NCBI GenBank assembly: GCA_965240325.2
Contig: OZ251241.1
Span: 372,001-436,000 of the forward strand
Origin: Rebecca billardiae RCC1528
Lineage: Eukaryota > Haptophyta
Reading direction: 5' to 3'
Length of the DNA: 64,000 nt
Positions 1 to 10,704 of the stretch are shown piece by piece. The notes beneath the pieces are model-generated. The model saw only the letters and a list, made by a program, of their open reading frames with translations, did not search any database and was not told the DNA's origin. A program made the position numbers and the translations under genes. Each line of letters begins with the position of its first letter. Positions within the stretch are counted from its first letter, which is position 1.

Positions 1-794
1 CTCCCGCCGCCACGGCCGTCCGCGCCGGCCGTCGAGTGTGCAAAGAGGGAGACGCCGAGCAGCGCGCCATCGCTCGCGCCGGAGGCGCCGCCGCCTGCGC
101 TCGGCGGCGCGACATGCACGCGCAAGACGACGGCCTGCTGGGCTGGCCAGCCCGATACCTCGGCCTCGCGAAGCGCCGCGGCCGACATGAGTGGCGCGTC
201 GGGCTCGGCAGCGCCAGCAGTGCCGACGGAGAGCGCTCGTGGCTTCTTGGGCGCAGGCCCCGCAGAGGGCTGCGAAGCCGGCCTTGCCGCCGCCGCCGCC
301 ATGAGCGCGTCGGTGCACGAGCGCTCGGGCGGGGCAACGGCAGCACGAGTGCCCGCGACCCGCGCCTCGCCGACTGCGCGCTGCGTGTGCTCCGCGGAGC
401 GCTGCGAGGCGCTTGCGCGCGCGTGCTCAGCTTGCGGCGGTGTGCTCGCACACCAGCCGTCCAGCGGTCCGTCGAAGAGCTCCGGCGGACCGGGCGCCGG
501 CAGAAGTGCGTGGTGTGGCGTACATATGCGTGCGTGCGACGCAGCAGCCGGCACCGCGGCGGCACTCCTGTGGCTTGCATCCGCGCTTGCGCACATCGGC
601 GCCGTCGAGGCGTCGGCCGATCGCATCGCATGCAGCCGCGCGCTGGCCGCAGGAAGTGCGGGAGGAGCGCTCTCGTCGACCGGGCGCAGGAAGCGTACGA
701 AGTTGTGGCCGTGGCGGCTGATCAGCTCGAACGGCACGGGCGGCGGCCGTGGCGCGTACCGGAGCAGCGCGCCCTCACCCGTCGCGTGCGTCAT
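1..794 (-). CDS. unrecognised protein, 3' end outside window
   Basis: The minus strand is open without a stop from about 885 down to base 1, and its third positions are strongly G/C, like the confirmed genes here. The first ATG that leaves most of the frame is at 794. The following peptide starts MTHATGEGALLRYAPRPPP and passes through an Ala/Ser/Pro-rich middle into VSGWPAQQAVVLRVHVAPP. I recognise no domain. It is divergent from the COQ8 gene, with about 230 bp between the two ATGs. Plus-strand frames over the same bases give Arg-rich low-complexity peptides and look like shadows. An intron-containing model or a different start is possible. The C-terminus lies left of base 1. Confidence 0.4.
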   Translation of the reverse strand, partial: MTHATGEGALLRYAPRPPPVPFELISRHGHNFVRFLRPVDESAPPALPAASARLHAMRSADASTAPMCASADASHRSAAAVPAAASHARICTPHHALLPAPGPPELFDGPLDGWCASTPPQAEHARASASQRSAEHTQRAVGEARVAGTRAAVAPPERSCTDALMAAAAARPASQPSAGPAPKKPRALSVGTAGAAEPDAPLMSAAALREAEVSGWPAQQAVVLRVHVAPPSAGGGASGASDGALLGVSLFAHSTAGADGRGGG

Positions 795-1024
795 GAGCAC
801 CGGTGGCGCTCGCGTTGGGCCAACCGTGGTTACCGTGCGACCCACGCTCCTGGCGCAGACGCGCAGTCCTTGGTGAACGACTGACTCGTGAGTCGTCAGT
901 CCGGGTGCAGAGCTACCTCGGGCGGTCCGGTGCCTCCGGAACATCAATAACCTTCGCGCGGATTCTCCCGTTCTTGGCCAGCAGATCCATCCCGTCCTTG
1001 CGCGCAGCGCCAACCCCCGGCGAC

Positions 1025-2893
1025 ATGTCGCATCTTCGCGGCCTTCTGCGCGGAGCGGGGCTCGTCGCGGAGCAGCTGCGGCAGCAGGCGGCGCCCGAGC
1101 TACGAAACGCAGCGCTTCTGGCCTCTCAGCGCGCCGTACCGCGCTCGACTCCCGGGTCGGTGCCCAGCGCAGATGCTGACAGCGGCGCGGCTGCCAAGCG
1201 CCGCGCGACGGACTCAGTGCGCGCACCCGCGGCGGAATCGGCGCACGCGCAGCCGTCCGTGGTCGCAGCAGAGGCGCCAGTTGCCGACCCGCAGCCTGCA
1301 CCACCGCCGCCCGCCGCGCCGGCAGCCGACGAGGAGCCGGAGCAGCCGCAGCGGCTGCACACGTCGGCGTCCGACGCTGCAGATTCGCCCAGGCTCGTCG
1401 TGAGCGAGGCGGTGCCCGCGAGCTCGTTCGCGCGGGCGTTCGAGTTTGGAAAGCTGGGCGCCTCGGTGATGTTCTCCGGCGCGCGCGAGGTCACGCGCCG
1501 CCGCCTCGCCAAGCTGACCGGCAGCTCGGACGGCGCGGACGAGGCGACGCGCACCGCGTTTGTGAACGAGGAGAATGCGGAGCGGATGGCGTCGACGCTG
1601 ACCAAGCTGCGCGGCGCGGCGCTGAAGCTGGGGCAGATCCTGTCGCTGCAGGACGACGCGGCCGTTCCGCCGCAGCTCCAGGCCGTCTTCAACCGCGTGC
1701 GCGCCTCCGCGCACATCATGCCCCCCGAGCAGCTGCACAGCACGCTGCACGCGGAGCTGGGCGAGGACTGGCGCTCGCGCGTGCGCTCGTTCGCCGAGGC
1801 GCCGATCGCGTCGGCGTCGATCGGGCAGGTGCACCGCGCGGTGCTGCCGGACGGCCGGCTGTGCGCGCTCAAGGTGCAGTACCCGGGCGTCGCCACCTCC
1901 GTCGAGTCCGACCTGGCCAACCTGAAGCGGCTGGCGACGTACACGGGCGCGCTGCCCAAGCGCATGTTTGTCGACAACATCATCGCGTCTGCGCGCGACG
2001 AGCTGCTCGAGGAGTGCGACTACGAGGCGGAGGCGGCGCACACGCAGCGGTACCGCACGCTGATCGAGGCGACCGAGGCCGACCCCGCCGCCGACCCGCT
2101 GCTGCGCGGCGGCAAGTTCGGCGTGCCCGCCGTGATCCGCCCGCTCTCGTCCGCGCGCGTGCTCACGACCGAGCTGATGCACGGCCAGCCGATCGAGGCG
2201 GTGGCCGAGATGAGCGCGGCGCGGCGCAACGCCGTGGCGGGGCGGATCCTCGCGCTCACGTTCCGCGAGCTCTTCTGCTGGCGCTTCGTGCAGACCGACC
2301 CCAACTGGGGCAACTACCTGTACGACCCGCAGTCGGACGTGATCTCGCTGATCGACTTTGGCGCCGCGCGCACGTACCCCAAGGCGTTTGTGGACGAGTA
2401 CTTGAGGATGGTGGACGCGTGCGCGCGCAAGGACAGGCAGGCGGCGCTGGACGCGTCGATCGCGCTGGGCTTTCTCTCGGGCGAGGAGCCGCGCGAGATG
2501 CTCGACGCGCACGTCGCCGCGGGCTTCGTCCTGGGCGAGCCCTTCGGCGCCTCGGCGCCGTACGACTTTGCCGCGTCTGGCCTCTCGGCGCGCGTGCGCG
2601 AGCACGTGCCGACCATGCTCAAGCTGCGCGAGCGGCCGCCGCCGCGCGAGATCTACTCGCTGCACCGCAAGCTCTCCGGCGCGTACATGCTGTGCATCCG
2701 GCTGCGCGCCACCATCGGCTGCCGCGACGTGTTCGAGCGCGTGCGCGACGCGTATGAGTTCGGCGGGCACGAGGCGGCCGACGAGGCCGATGCCGCCGCG
2801 GCCACCGCCGCGCGCGAAAGCCGCGCGGCGGCGCAGGCGCAGCAGCAGGCTGGGCACGGCCAGGTGGGCGCGGCATCGCTCGCTAGTGAGTAG
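1025..2893 (+). CDS. COQ8: COQ8/ADCK3-type UbiB atypical kinase
   Basis: Single-exon, 622-residue member of the UbiB/ABC1 family. In mitochondria such proteins support the coenzyme Q biosynthetic complex as ATPase/atypical kinases on the matrix face of the inner membrane. Family motifs are all visible: KxGQ as KLGQ (201-204), the Ala-rich loop replaced by SASIGQ (263-268), the VAIK-type lysine in ALKVQYPG (K283), QTDPNWGN (423-430) and DFG (444-446). Residues 40-130 are low-complexity Ala/Pro. The N-terminus [19 protein letters not shown] is basic-amphipathic and could be a mitochondrial presequence (inference). The frame is open upstream to about 803 but has no ATG before 1025. Plastid ABC1K paralogues are the alternative; the [12 protein letters not shown] wording favours COQ8. 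Confidence 0.92.
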   Translation: MSHLRGLLRGAGLVAEQLRQQAAPELRNAALLASQRAVPRSTPGSVPSADADSGAAAKRRATDSVRAPAAESAHAQPSVVAAEAPVADPQPAPPPPAAPAADEEPEQPQRLHTSASDAADSPRLVVSEAVPASSFARAFEFGKLGASVMFSGAREVTRRRLAKLTGSSDGADEATRTAFVNEENAERMASTLTKLRGAALKLGQILSLQDDAAVPPQLQAVFNRVRASAHIMPPEQLHSTLHAELGEDWRSRVRSFAEAPIASASIGQVHRAVLPDGRLCALKVQYPGVATSVESDLANLKRLATYTGALPKRMFVDNIIASARDELLEECDYEAEAAHTQRYRTLIEATEADPAADPLLRGGKFGVPAVIRPLSSARVLTTELMHGQPIEAVAEMSAARRNAVAGRILALTFRELFCWRFVQTDPNWGNYLYDPQSDVISLIDFGAARTYPKAFVDEYLRMVDACARKDRQAALDASIALGFLSGEEPREMLDAHVAAGFVLGEPFGASAPYDFAASGLSARVREHVPTMLKLRERPPPREIYSLHRKLSGAYMLCIRLRATIGCRDVFERVRDAYEFGGHEAADEADAAAATAARESRAAAQAQQQAGHGQVGAASLASE

Positions 2894-2934
2894 CATTCGG
2901 AGCCCAGGCTGCCGTACTACAGCAATGACCCGTG

Positions 2935-4009
<1,075 letters not shown>

Positions 4010-4011
<2 letters not shown>

Positions 4012-4269
4012 ATAACTGGACGTCATCGCATCCGACGTTGCGGCCGTCGTCCGGGGACCGCGTGGACCGGCGAGTTCTGATCACTCCGATGTCAGCCGTC
4101 CGTCCGCATCAGAGTCACAGTGCATCATCGGCGACATATATAGTACGTATCGTCGCATGTCGGATGCTGCTGCCACTGCTGAAGCCTGCTAGCTGATGAG
4201 ACTGCTGATGATTGTCACATGATGCTGTTTATTTGCTGCGACGTGCAATGTACAGAACGAGCGCGACGA
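4010..4269. other. intergenic, nothing recognised
   Basis: Mixed-composition spacer between the AT-flanked repeat and the 3' end of the TGS1 gene. It presumably holds the TGS1 3' UTR on the minus strand. No motif seen. Confidence 0.5.
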
Positions 4270-5112
4270 TTACGACGCCATCGTAGGATTCGCCGTCCGC
4301 GCCCGCGCGCCAGCCAGAGTCGCAGCAGAGCTCCACGTCCGCAACCACTGAATACAGGTAGCGGCCGCAGGGCTGCTGGTGCTGCCATCCAGACGCTCCT
4401 GGTGCGACTTCTCGGTCGGCGGTGGACGTGTGAGCGATGGCAAAGCTGCCGGAGTGCCCCACGCCTGCACGGCTGCATCGTACAGCGCGCGCAGCTGTGC
4501 CTGAGGCGTGCTCCTGGGGAGGTAAATGGCAACAAGCGGCGCCGTCGCGGCAGCAGTGATCGCACATGCGGCCGCCACCAGTTGCGTGCAGTCCAGTGGC
4601 CCAACTGGACTTGGCAGAGCGCGGACGTCGAAGTGAGCCTTCTTGACGGCAGGGCCTCCCCACGGTGGTGAGAGGAAGACCACATCCGCCCTGAGCGCGG
4701 AGCTGATCGCGCAAAAGTTGGCGTGCAGCCAGTCCACGCGCTGCTGCACGCCATACACGCGCGCGTTGTGACGTGCGAGCTGCAACCGCTCTGTGTTGAT
4801 GTCGATGGCGAGGACACGCGAATCTGCCGACTGTGCAAATTGCACAGTGTTGCCACCCGCCCCCGCGAAAGCATCGACAATCACGCCAGCCCCACAGCAG
4901 AAAGCAATGCGCCTCGCCACCGCCTCCGGTGTGACAGAGTACCAGCTCTCGCCATCCATTCGTATGCCGTCGTCGAATCTCGACCATATCCTGGTGCGCC
5001 GTGCCCACCACTTGCCTGCGGCGGCTTGCTCCGCGCCAAGCGCGAGAGTATTGTCTTCGTCCTCTTTCGCATCGGGCACATCTCTAACGCGACTCGAGAT
5101 GCCCGATCCCAT
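4270..5112 (-). CDS. TGS1: trimethylguanosine synthase (TGS1)
   Basis: Single-exon, 280-residue methyltransferase. TGS1 enzymes dimethylate the 7-methylguanosine cap of snRNAs and snoRNAs to 2,2,7-trimethylguanosine, mainly in the nucleus/Cajal body. Diagnostic features: a KWW-RIWSRFDDGI segment (34-50) before YSVTPEAVARRIA; the SAM-binding DAFAGAGGN (80-88); the acidic strand end VLAIDIN (100-106); and the catalytic/cap-stacking motif SPPWGGP (148-154). The protein is essentially the catalytic core plus about 60 C-terminal Ser/Ala-rich residues, and it lacks the long N-terminal region of animal TGS1. The ATG at 5112 is the first in frame; the codon before it is GTG. Confidence 0.93.
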   Translation of the reverse strand: MGSGISSRVRDVPDAKEDEDNTLALGAEQAAAGKWWARRTRIWSRFDDGIRMDGESWYSVTPEAVARRIAFCCGAGVIVDAFAGAGGNTVQFAQSADSRVLAIDINTERLQLARHNARVYGVQQRVDWLHANFCAISSALRADVVFLSPPWGGPAVKKAHFDVRALPSPVGPLDCTQLVAAACAITAAATAPLVAIYLPRSTPQAQLRALYDAAVQAWGTPAALPSLTRPPPTEKSHQERLDGSTSSPAAATCIQWLRTWSSAATLAGARARTANPTMAS

Positions 5113-5225
5113 CACCCGGGGACGGCCTGGCCGACGCCAACATGCTCACTCGCCTTTGATTTCGTACCCATGCACTTCCTGGTGGGCCTGACGACGTCCG
5201 GACGACGACAACAACGACATCCGCC

Positions 5226-7171
5226 TTTTTTTTATATTAAATTCCCCTTTATAACGGGCTCCGGGTGATCAGGCTGGCGGCCGAAGCCTCCAGGCTCCCT
5301 ACCCTGGCCAGCCCCCAACCAACCACCACCCTCACCCAACCTCAAACCACTGACCGAGACACCTAGTGTCTTGACACCACTCCACTGTGGACAGCCCGCC
5401 TCCAGAGGGGGCGGGGGTATGCCATTGCCAACAGCATACGAGCCCAACACTGTGGGGTGGTCCCAGGTACAAGCAGTGTACGGCCTTGCAATTCAAGATC
5501 ATCGAGTTTGAGCCGAGTCGGCAGCAGGGGCACCCCCTAGGGTGCCCCAGTGTGGGCAGAGGGCCAGCCACTAGCCGATCCCTGCGCGGGGAAGGGAGCT
5601 GAGGGGACTGTCATCGAGCCCAGTAGCTGGGCAGGGGTCTGGGCCACTGGCCCTGGCAGCGAGGCGCCTGTATTTCACTCGTGCAGCTATGGAGGCAGAG
5701 GGGGTCATGTCAGACATGTGTGCTACATCGGGCATCAAGTCCGGGCGTGGGCCGCTGTAGGAAGCAAGCAAAGTGGTGGCGATGGCTAATACGCCTGGGG
5801 AGGTGTCGTTCGCTCGCCTCTTCCTGCTGCGCTGTGCAGGGGGTAGCGTGCTCCGCTGCGGCACATTTGCCTGGCGGGGTGGGCAGTGTCGTTTGGGCGG
5901 GGGGCTGTCCTGCTGCGCTTGACTAGGAGGAGGCAGCCCGCGCCTGGGGGCTGCCGGTGGCCTGGCAGAGCCAGCAGGCGGCTGTGCGGCCTGCTGTCCA
6001 GTGTCTGACTGTGTAAGGTCGCTGTGAGCTCCGTTACCAGTGTGACTGCCAGCAGCCGGGTCTGCCTCCATCTCAGGGCCCCCATGTGTCAACATATTGT
6101 CCGGCGGACCCACATTGCTGCGAGCCAGCGGGGTGGCATATTGGAGCGGCCATGCCACAAGAGGTGTGGCAGGCTGCAGAGGCCACGCAATCACCATAGG
6201 GAGGGGGCGAGCACGCTGAAGGGGCCACGCCTGCGAGAGTGACTGGGGGCGCACGTGGTGACCGCGCGCTATGGGCTGGTGCAGGTTGGCCTGCCCCGCG
6301 CCTGCCTGCCAGCCCTGGCCAGCCTGGGCAGGGGGTTGCTGCTGGATGACAGGTGGTCCTTGCAACTGATTATTCATGGCAATCGCCCCTCCTGGGCCTG
6401 CCTGTGCCTGTGGGGGTGGGGGCTGCCCCCCTGGGCCGTGCCCAGGCGGCGGCCGAAGCTCCCTGGCATGTCGAAGGAGACGTCCTGCCTTCGACAGCTG
6501 GGAGTCCACGTCCTTGCGGGCCTGCATGATGCCTAGCCCTGCCTTCAGTAAGGCCACGTGCATGGTCCTGCCGAGATGCACGTTGCCCCCCACAGTGGTC
6601 TTCAGTGTGCTGGGCACCCTGCCCATGAGAGCAGCCCCAGAGCACAAGTGACGTGCCAAGTTCCATGCTGCAGCCTGTCCCTGCATGAATGGCTCAATTA
6701 CATGCGATACGCTTCTGGCAGCAGCCATTCGGTAGGCATCGACCTCAGGGCACTCAGAGAAGAGGTGGTGCTCAGTATCTGGCGCTGGATGTAGCAGTGG
6801 AGCATGATCGCAGAGGGGGCAGGCATCGCTAAATGCCGCCCCCGACTGGAATCGCACAGAGAGCAACGTCGGGTCTCGCAAGGCAGCAGGCTGCAGGAAC
6901 TCATATCCGTGGTGGAGTATGTAGTAGGCAGGCACAGTGTTGGCCTGCCAGGTCCGTAGTACGCCAGTGGAGGCCTCTGGCCACACGCCGGTCCATTCAC
7001 CCACCAAGTCACAGCTGGACTTGGTGACTTGCAGGTGGGTTGCCCTTTGTGCCATGGGGACCAACATCAACGCGCTCACACCACTGCCACTGCTGCAAGC
7101 TTCGACCAGTACCACTACAGACGAATCAGGAGAGCTGCGCCCTCGTGCCTGTGTCTTTAAATCATAGAATT
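5226..7171 (-). mobile_element. 5'-truncated LINE-like retrotransposon remnant
   Basis: The minus strand carries an open frame of about 530 codons (7171 to 5571) with no ATG at its beginning. It contains a reverse-transcriptase-associated zinc-finger pattern, CPLC followed by HHLFSEC, as at the C-terminus of non-LTR retrotransposon ORF2 (zf-RVT type). A Gln/Pro-rich tail follows with repeated WPLQ..TPL units. The 3' end runs through a noncoding tail to eight A's on the minus strand (5226-5233), as expected for a poly(A) retroelement. No RT or endonuclease domain remains, so it looks 5'-truncated. Its last ~80 bp recur at 23257-23338. It sits about 170 bp upstream of the CapZ alpha ATG. Confidence 0.65.
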
Positions 7172-7343
7172 AGTGGATGTGTGCACACACGCTTGTCAGC
7201 GGGCTGCGGCTGGCCTGTCGCATGCGATGTGCAGTCGACCTCGACAGTTGGCAATGACGCATGCCTCTGCCTCCAAGGTTTGATCCCCCCTTTTATTTCT
7301 TTGCTTTGATCGGCGCCCGCGCAGGCCGCCATCGTTGCGGCCG

Positions 7344-8495
7344 ATGAAAGCCGTGGCACGTATCGTGGCGGGCGCGCCGCCGGCGCAGCTGCCGGATGTG
7401 GTCTCTGACGTGCGCACGCTCGCCGGTGGCCACGTGTCGAAGGTCAATGCGGCTCTGCCGGGACTGATCGCCGAGCACGCGGCGCGTGAGTACACGCCCG
7501 TGCAGCTTCCTGGCAATGATGGCCGCCGCGCGCTGCTCACAGCGGAGGGGCTGCGCGAGGGTGAGCCGACGACCTTTTACGAGCCGGCGACGAGGCAGAT
7601 CATGCATGTTGACTTTGGCCTGTCGGGCGATAGGCTCCTCTCGGTGTGCAGCGGGCGCAACACTGCGTGCGCGGCGCCTCGCGAGCGGAGCGCATACGCG
7701 CTGCGCGCGCGCGCTTGTCACGAGTCACGAATCATGGTCTGGTCAACGTCGCCCCGTGCACACGCGTGCGCCGCGCGCAGGTGCCAGTATGCACGTCGCT
7801 GTCTCCGCTCCCGACGGCCGAGGCCGCCGCCCTCGGCCCGGCCGAGCCCGCGCGCGCCGCGCTCGAGTCGGCAATGCGCGCCTATGCGGCCGACGCGTAT
7901 CCGAGCGCCGTGCTCAGCGTGTATGGGCGCGTGGGCGAGGACGGTCGTGTGCGGGTGGTCGCGTGCCTCTCGGCGTGCGCGGCGAACCTGCCCAACTTCC
8001 ACGCCGGCGCGGTGCGCGCGCGCTGGGAGCTCGTCCTCCCGGCGGCCGGCGCCGGCCCCGACGCGCAGCTGAGCGGCGAGGTGAGCGCGCGCGTGCACTA
8101 CTTTGAGGATGGCAACGCGCAGCTCGACGCGCGCGAGAGCTGGAGCGTCGCGCTGCCGCTCGGCGGGGAGGGCGCGGATGCGCTCGACGTGCTCGCGCTA
8201 AACGCAGTCGCGCGCGTGAAGCAGGTGCGCGCGCGCGCTCGCCGCGCCGGCCCCTCGCGAGCCACGGCTGCACGATGCCAGCCCCGACCGCCCAGCACGC
8301 AACGCGCGATCGCAACGCGCGCAGGCGGAGGGCGAGTGGCACGCCTCGCTGCTCGACCGGTTCAGGTCGCTCAGCGACGGCGGTATCAAGGCGCTCCGCC
8401 GGCCGCTGCCCATGACCAAGACCAAGTTTGAGTTCGAGAAGGTGGCGCAGCACAGGCTCTCGGATCAGCTGGCAAACATGCGCGTGTCATCGTGA
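7344..8495 (+). CDS. CAPZA: F-actin-capping protein alpha subunit
   Basis: Three exons: 7344-7643, 7781-8224, 8325-8495, giving 304 residues. Introns are 137 bp and 100 bp, both phase 0, with GT-AG ends. CapZ alpha pairs with the beta subunit and caps actin barbed ends. Family features: an opening VARIVAGAPPAQLPDVVSDVR; a middle core with YPSAVLSVYGR and NFHAGAVRARWEL; ARVHYFEDGNAQL; and the C-terminal signature ALRRPLPMTKTKFEF before the tentacle helix. Length is close to the usual ~286. The ATG at 7344 is the first in-frame ATG. The longer frame upstream starts only at a TTG. The beta subunit is not in the window. Confidence 0.93.
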
Positions 8496-8758
8496 TCGTG
8501 ACCGGCGCGCTTTGATCATTGACATTGTCTCACAATCACATTCTGAGATGTCGTCTCTTAGTAGTCGTCTCTCACACGTTGACGTTGCCAGTGCGAGCGC
8601 ACACACGCATGGATAGTACGGCGGCACGGTTCTGGCTGACACCGTGGCACCGATCGACAGGGCGACAGTCCGACAGCCGTGACGCGGCGCTTCCCGTGCC
8701 CCCACCGCCTACGCGCCGCGGGACGCATTCAATTTCAGGAACTTCGGAGTTCGTGTCG
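8496..8758. other. intergenic, nothing recognised
   Basis: 263 bp between the CapZ alpha stop and the left TTAA of the fold-back element. No motif beyond ordinary mixed sequence. Confidence 0.5.
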
Positions 8759-10283
8759 TTAAGGTGGCACCTCTGGAAACAGACGGCGGGAGGCAAGATG
8801 GCGAAGAAACAGCCCCGGCGTCGCGCTCGCTCGAGGCTCGGAGGCCCGTGCGAGCCGGCGGGGGCTCGAGCGGCACGGGGCGCACGTCGGGCGGGCAGAC
8901 CATGCACGTGGGCCTTCCGAACCGCTCGCCTGACGGCCTCGCTCCGCCGCTTCTCGCGCTCGCGAGCTGTGTCCGTGCGCGCGCGGTGGGCGGGCGTCGC
9001 GCAGCTCGACGCGAGGCGTCCACGGCGGAGATTGGGCCCAGCTGGGCGCTCGAACGGCTTCGACGTGCGGGGCCGGTCATGTACGTGCGCGCGCGCGCGC
9101 CGGAGCCGTCCGGCAACCTTGTGGTTGTGCTGCGGGAACGACGTCACACCCGGGCGGCACTGCGAGGTTCTGCGCGGGCCCATGTGCATGCATGTGCGCG
9201 AGGCGTGCGTGGGCTCGCGATGGCGGGGCGCGTTGGTCGAAGCTGCGCCATGGTCGTCGACGCCGGCTAGGCGCCGACGGGCGCGCGCGGCGGTCCACTC
9301 GGGGCCACGCGGGCCGCCGGGAGCTCGTGCGCAGCCGCTCGGCCAGATAGGTGGCCCCGGCGGCAGTCTGAACGTTCGAGGTCAGCACTTCACATTTCGA
9401 TGAACTCCGCACCCCCGCTCGTGGTGGGCCACCATGCGGCGCACCAGGGGGTGCAAGCAAGCAGCCGTTTGGAGGGATCTGTACATAGGGTCCGAAAATA
9501 TTATCAGAAAATATCAAAATAAGGGCTTTTTCAAGGATTTTCCGTATTATTTTCGGACCCTATGTACAGATCCCTCCAAACGGCTGCTTGCTTGCACCCC
9601 CTGGTGCGCCGCATGGTGGCCCACCACGAGCGGGGGTGCGGAGTTCATCGAAATGTGAAGTGCTGACCTCGTTCAGACTGCCGCCGGGGCCACCTATCTG
9701 GCCGAGCGGCTGCGCACGAGCTCCCGGCGGCCCGCGTGGCCCCGAGTGGACCGCCGCGCGCGCCCGTCGGCGCCTAGCCGGCGTCGACGACCATGGCGCA
9801 GCTTCGACCAACGCGCCCCGCCATCGCGAGCCCACGCACGCCTCGCGCACATGCATGCACATGGGCCCGCGCAGAACCTCGCAGTGCCGCCCGGGTGTGA
9901 CGTCGTTCCCGCAGCACAACCACAAGGTTGCCGGACGGCTCCGGCGCGCGCGCGCGCACGTACATGACCGGCCCCGCACGTCGAAGCCGTTCGAGCGCCC
10001 AGCTGGGCCCAATCTCCGCCGTGGACGCCTCGCGTCGAGCTGCGCGACGCCCGCCCACCGCGCGCGCACGGACACAGCTCGCGAGCGCGAGAAGCGGCGG
10101 AGCGAGGCCGTCGGCGAGCGGTTCGGAAGGCCCACGTGCATGGTCTGCCCGCCCGACGTGCGCCCCGTGCCGCTCGAGCCCCCGTCGGCTCGCACGGACC
10201 TCCGAGCCTCGAGCGAGCGCGACGCCGGGGCTGTTTCTTCGCCATCTTGCCTCCCGCCGTCTGTTCCGGAGGTGCCACCTTAA
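8759..10283. mobile_element. giant fold-back element with TTAA ends
   Basis: A near-perfect palindrome. The left arm 8763-9501 and right arm 9549-10279 are reverse complements differing by a few substitutions and small indels (for example five extra bases near 9380). They are separated by an AT-rich spacer of about 47 bp (9502-9548). Both outer ends read TTAA followed by GGTGGCACC, so TTAA (8759-8762 and 10280-10283) is the likely target-site duplication. ORFs in the arms are mirror images with no family. This is a non-autonomous MITE-like/fold-back transposon; TTAA suggests mobilisation by a piggyBac- or Kolobok-type transposase (inference). Confidence 0.85.
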
Positions 10284-10704
10284 ATCATAGAATGGGTCAG
10301 CAGCGGAGTCGGTCTTTCGACATTCAATTTCGGCGTGGCGCGAAAGTTTTTTGCGGCGGTTGACGAGATGCTATCTGGCTTCTGCCGCTGATCATCCTGT
10401 TGTCCTGATTAATATGGGCTCTATAAACCGCACACAAACGCCAACCCACGCTACCCTCCATCGTATATCGGGGATGGCTCGCTTTTAGCTTGTCCTATGC
10501 TCGAAGTCTCGAAAAAGGCGCGTGCAACGGCCAACGGGACATGAATCTAATATAATGCGTTTGAATTTCTAACGATTCGCTACCGCACTTACGACTGAAA
10601 TACATCATCATCGCTATTTTTGCGCGCGCGCCCTGGCTGCCCAGGGTGGATCTCGCGCCCGCGTTGCCAGCTTGGGGCGTCGCCGCCGAGCAAGGTTGGT
10701 CGCA
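10284..10704. other. promoter-proximal intergenic stretch
   Basis: 420 bp between the fold-back element and the ankyrin gene. It begins with TTAAATCATAGAAT shared with position 7157. It contains CTATAAA at 10420-10427, a possible TATA box about 280 bp before the ATG. Otherwise nothing recognised. Confidence 0.4.

Noticed and set aside
8519-10283. Several 130-290 codon ORFs inside the fold-back arms
   Set aside because: The same peptides appear mirrored on the opposite strand because the arms are palindromic. No start context, domain or consistent codon bias.
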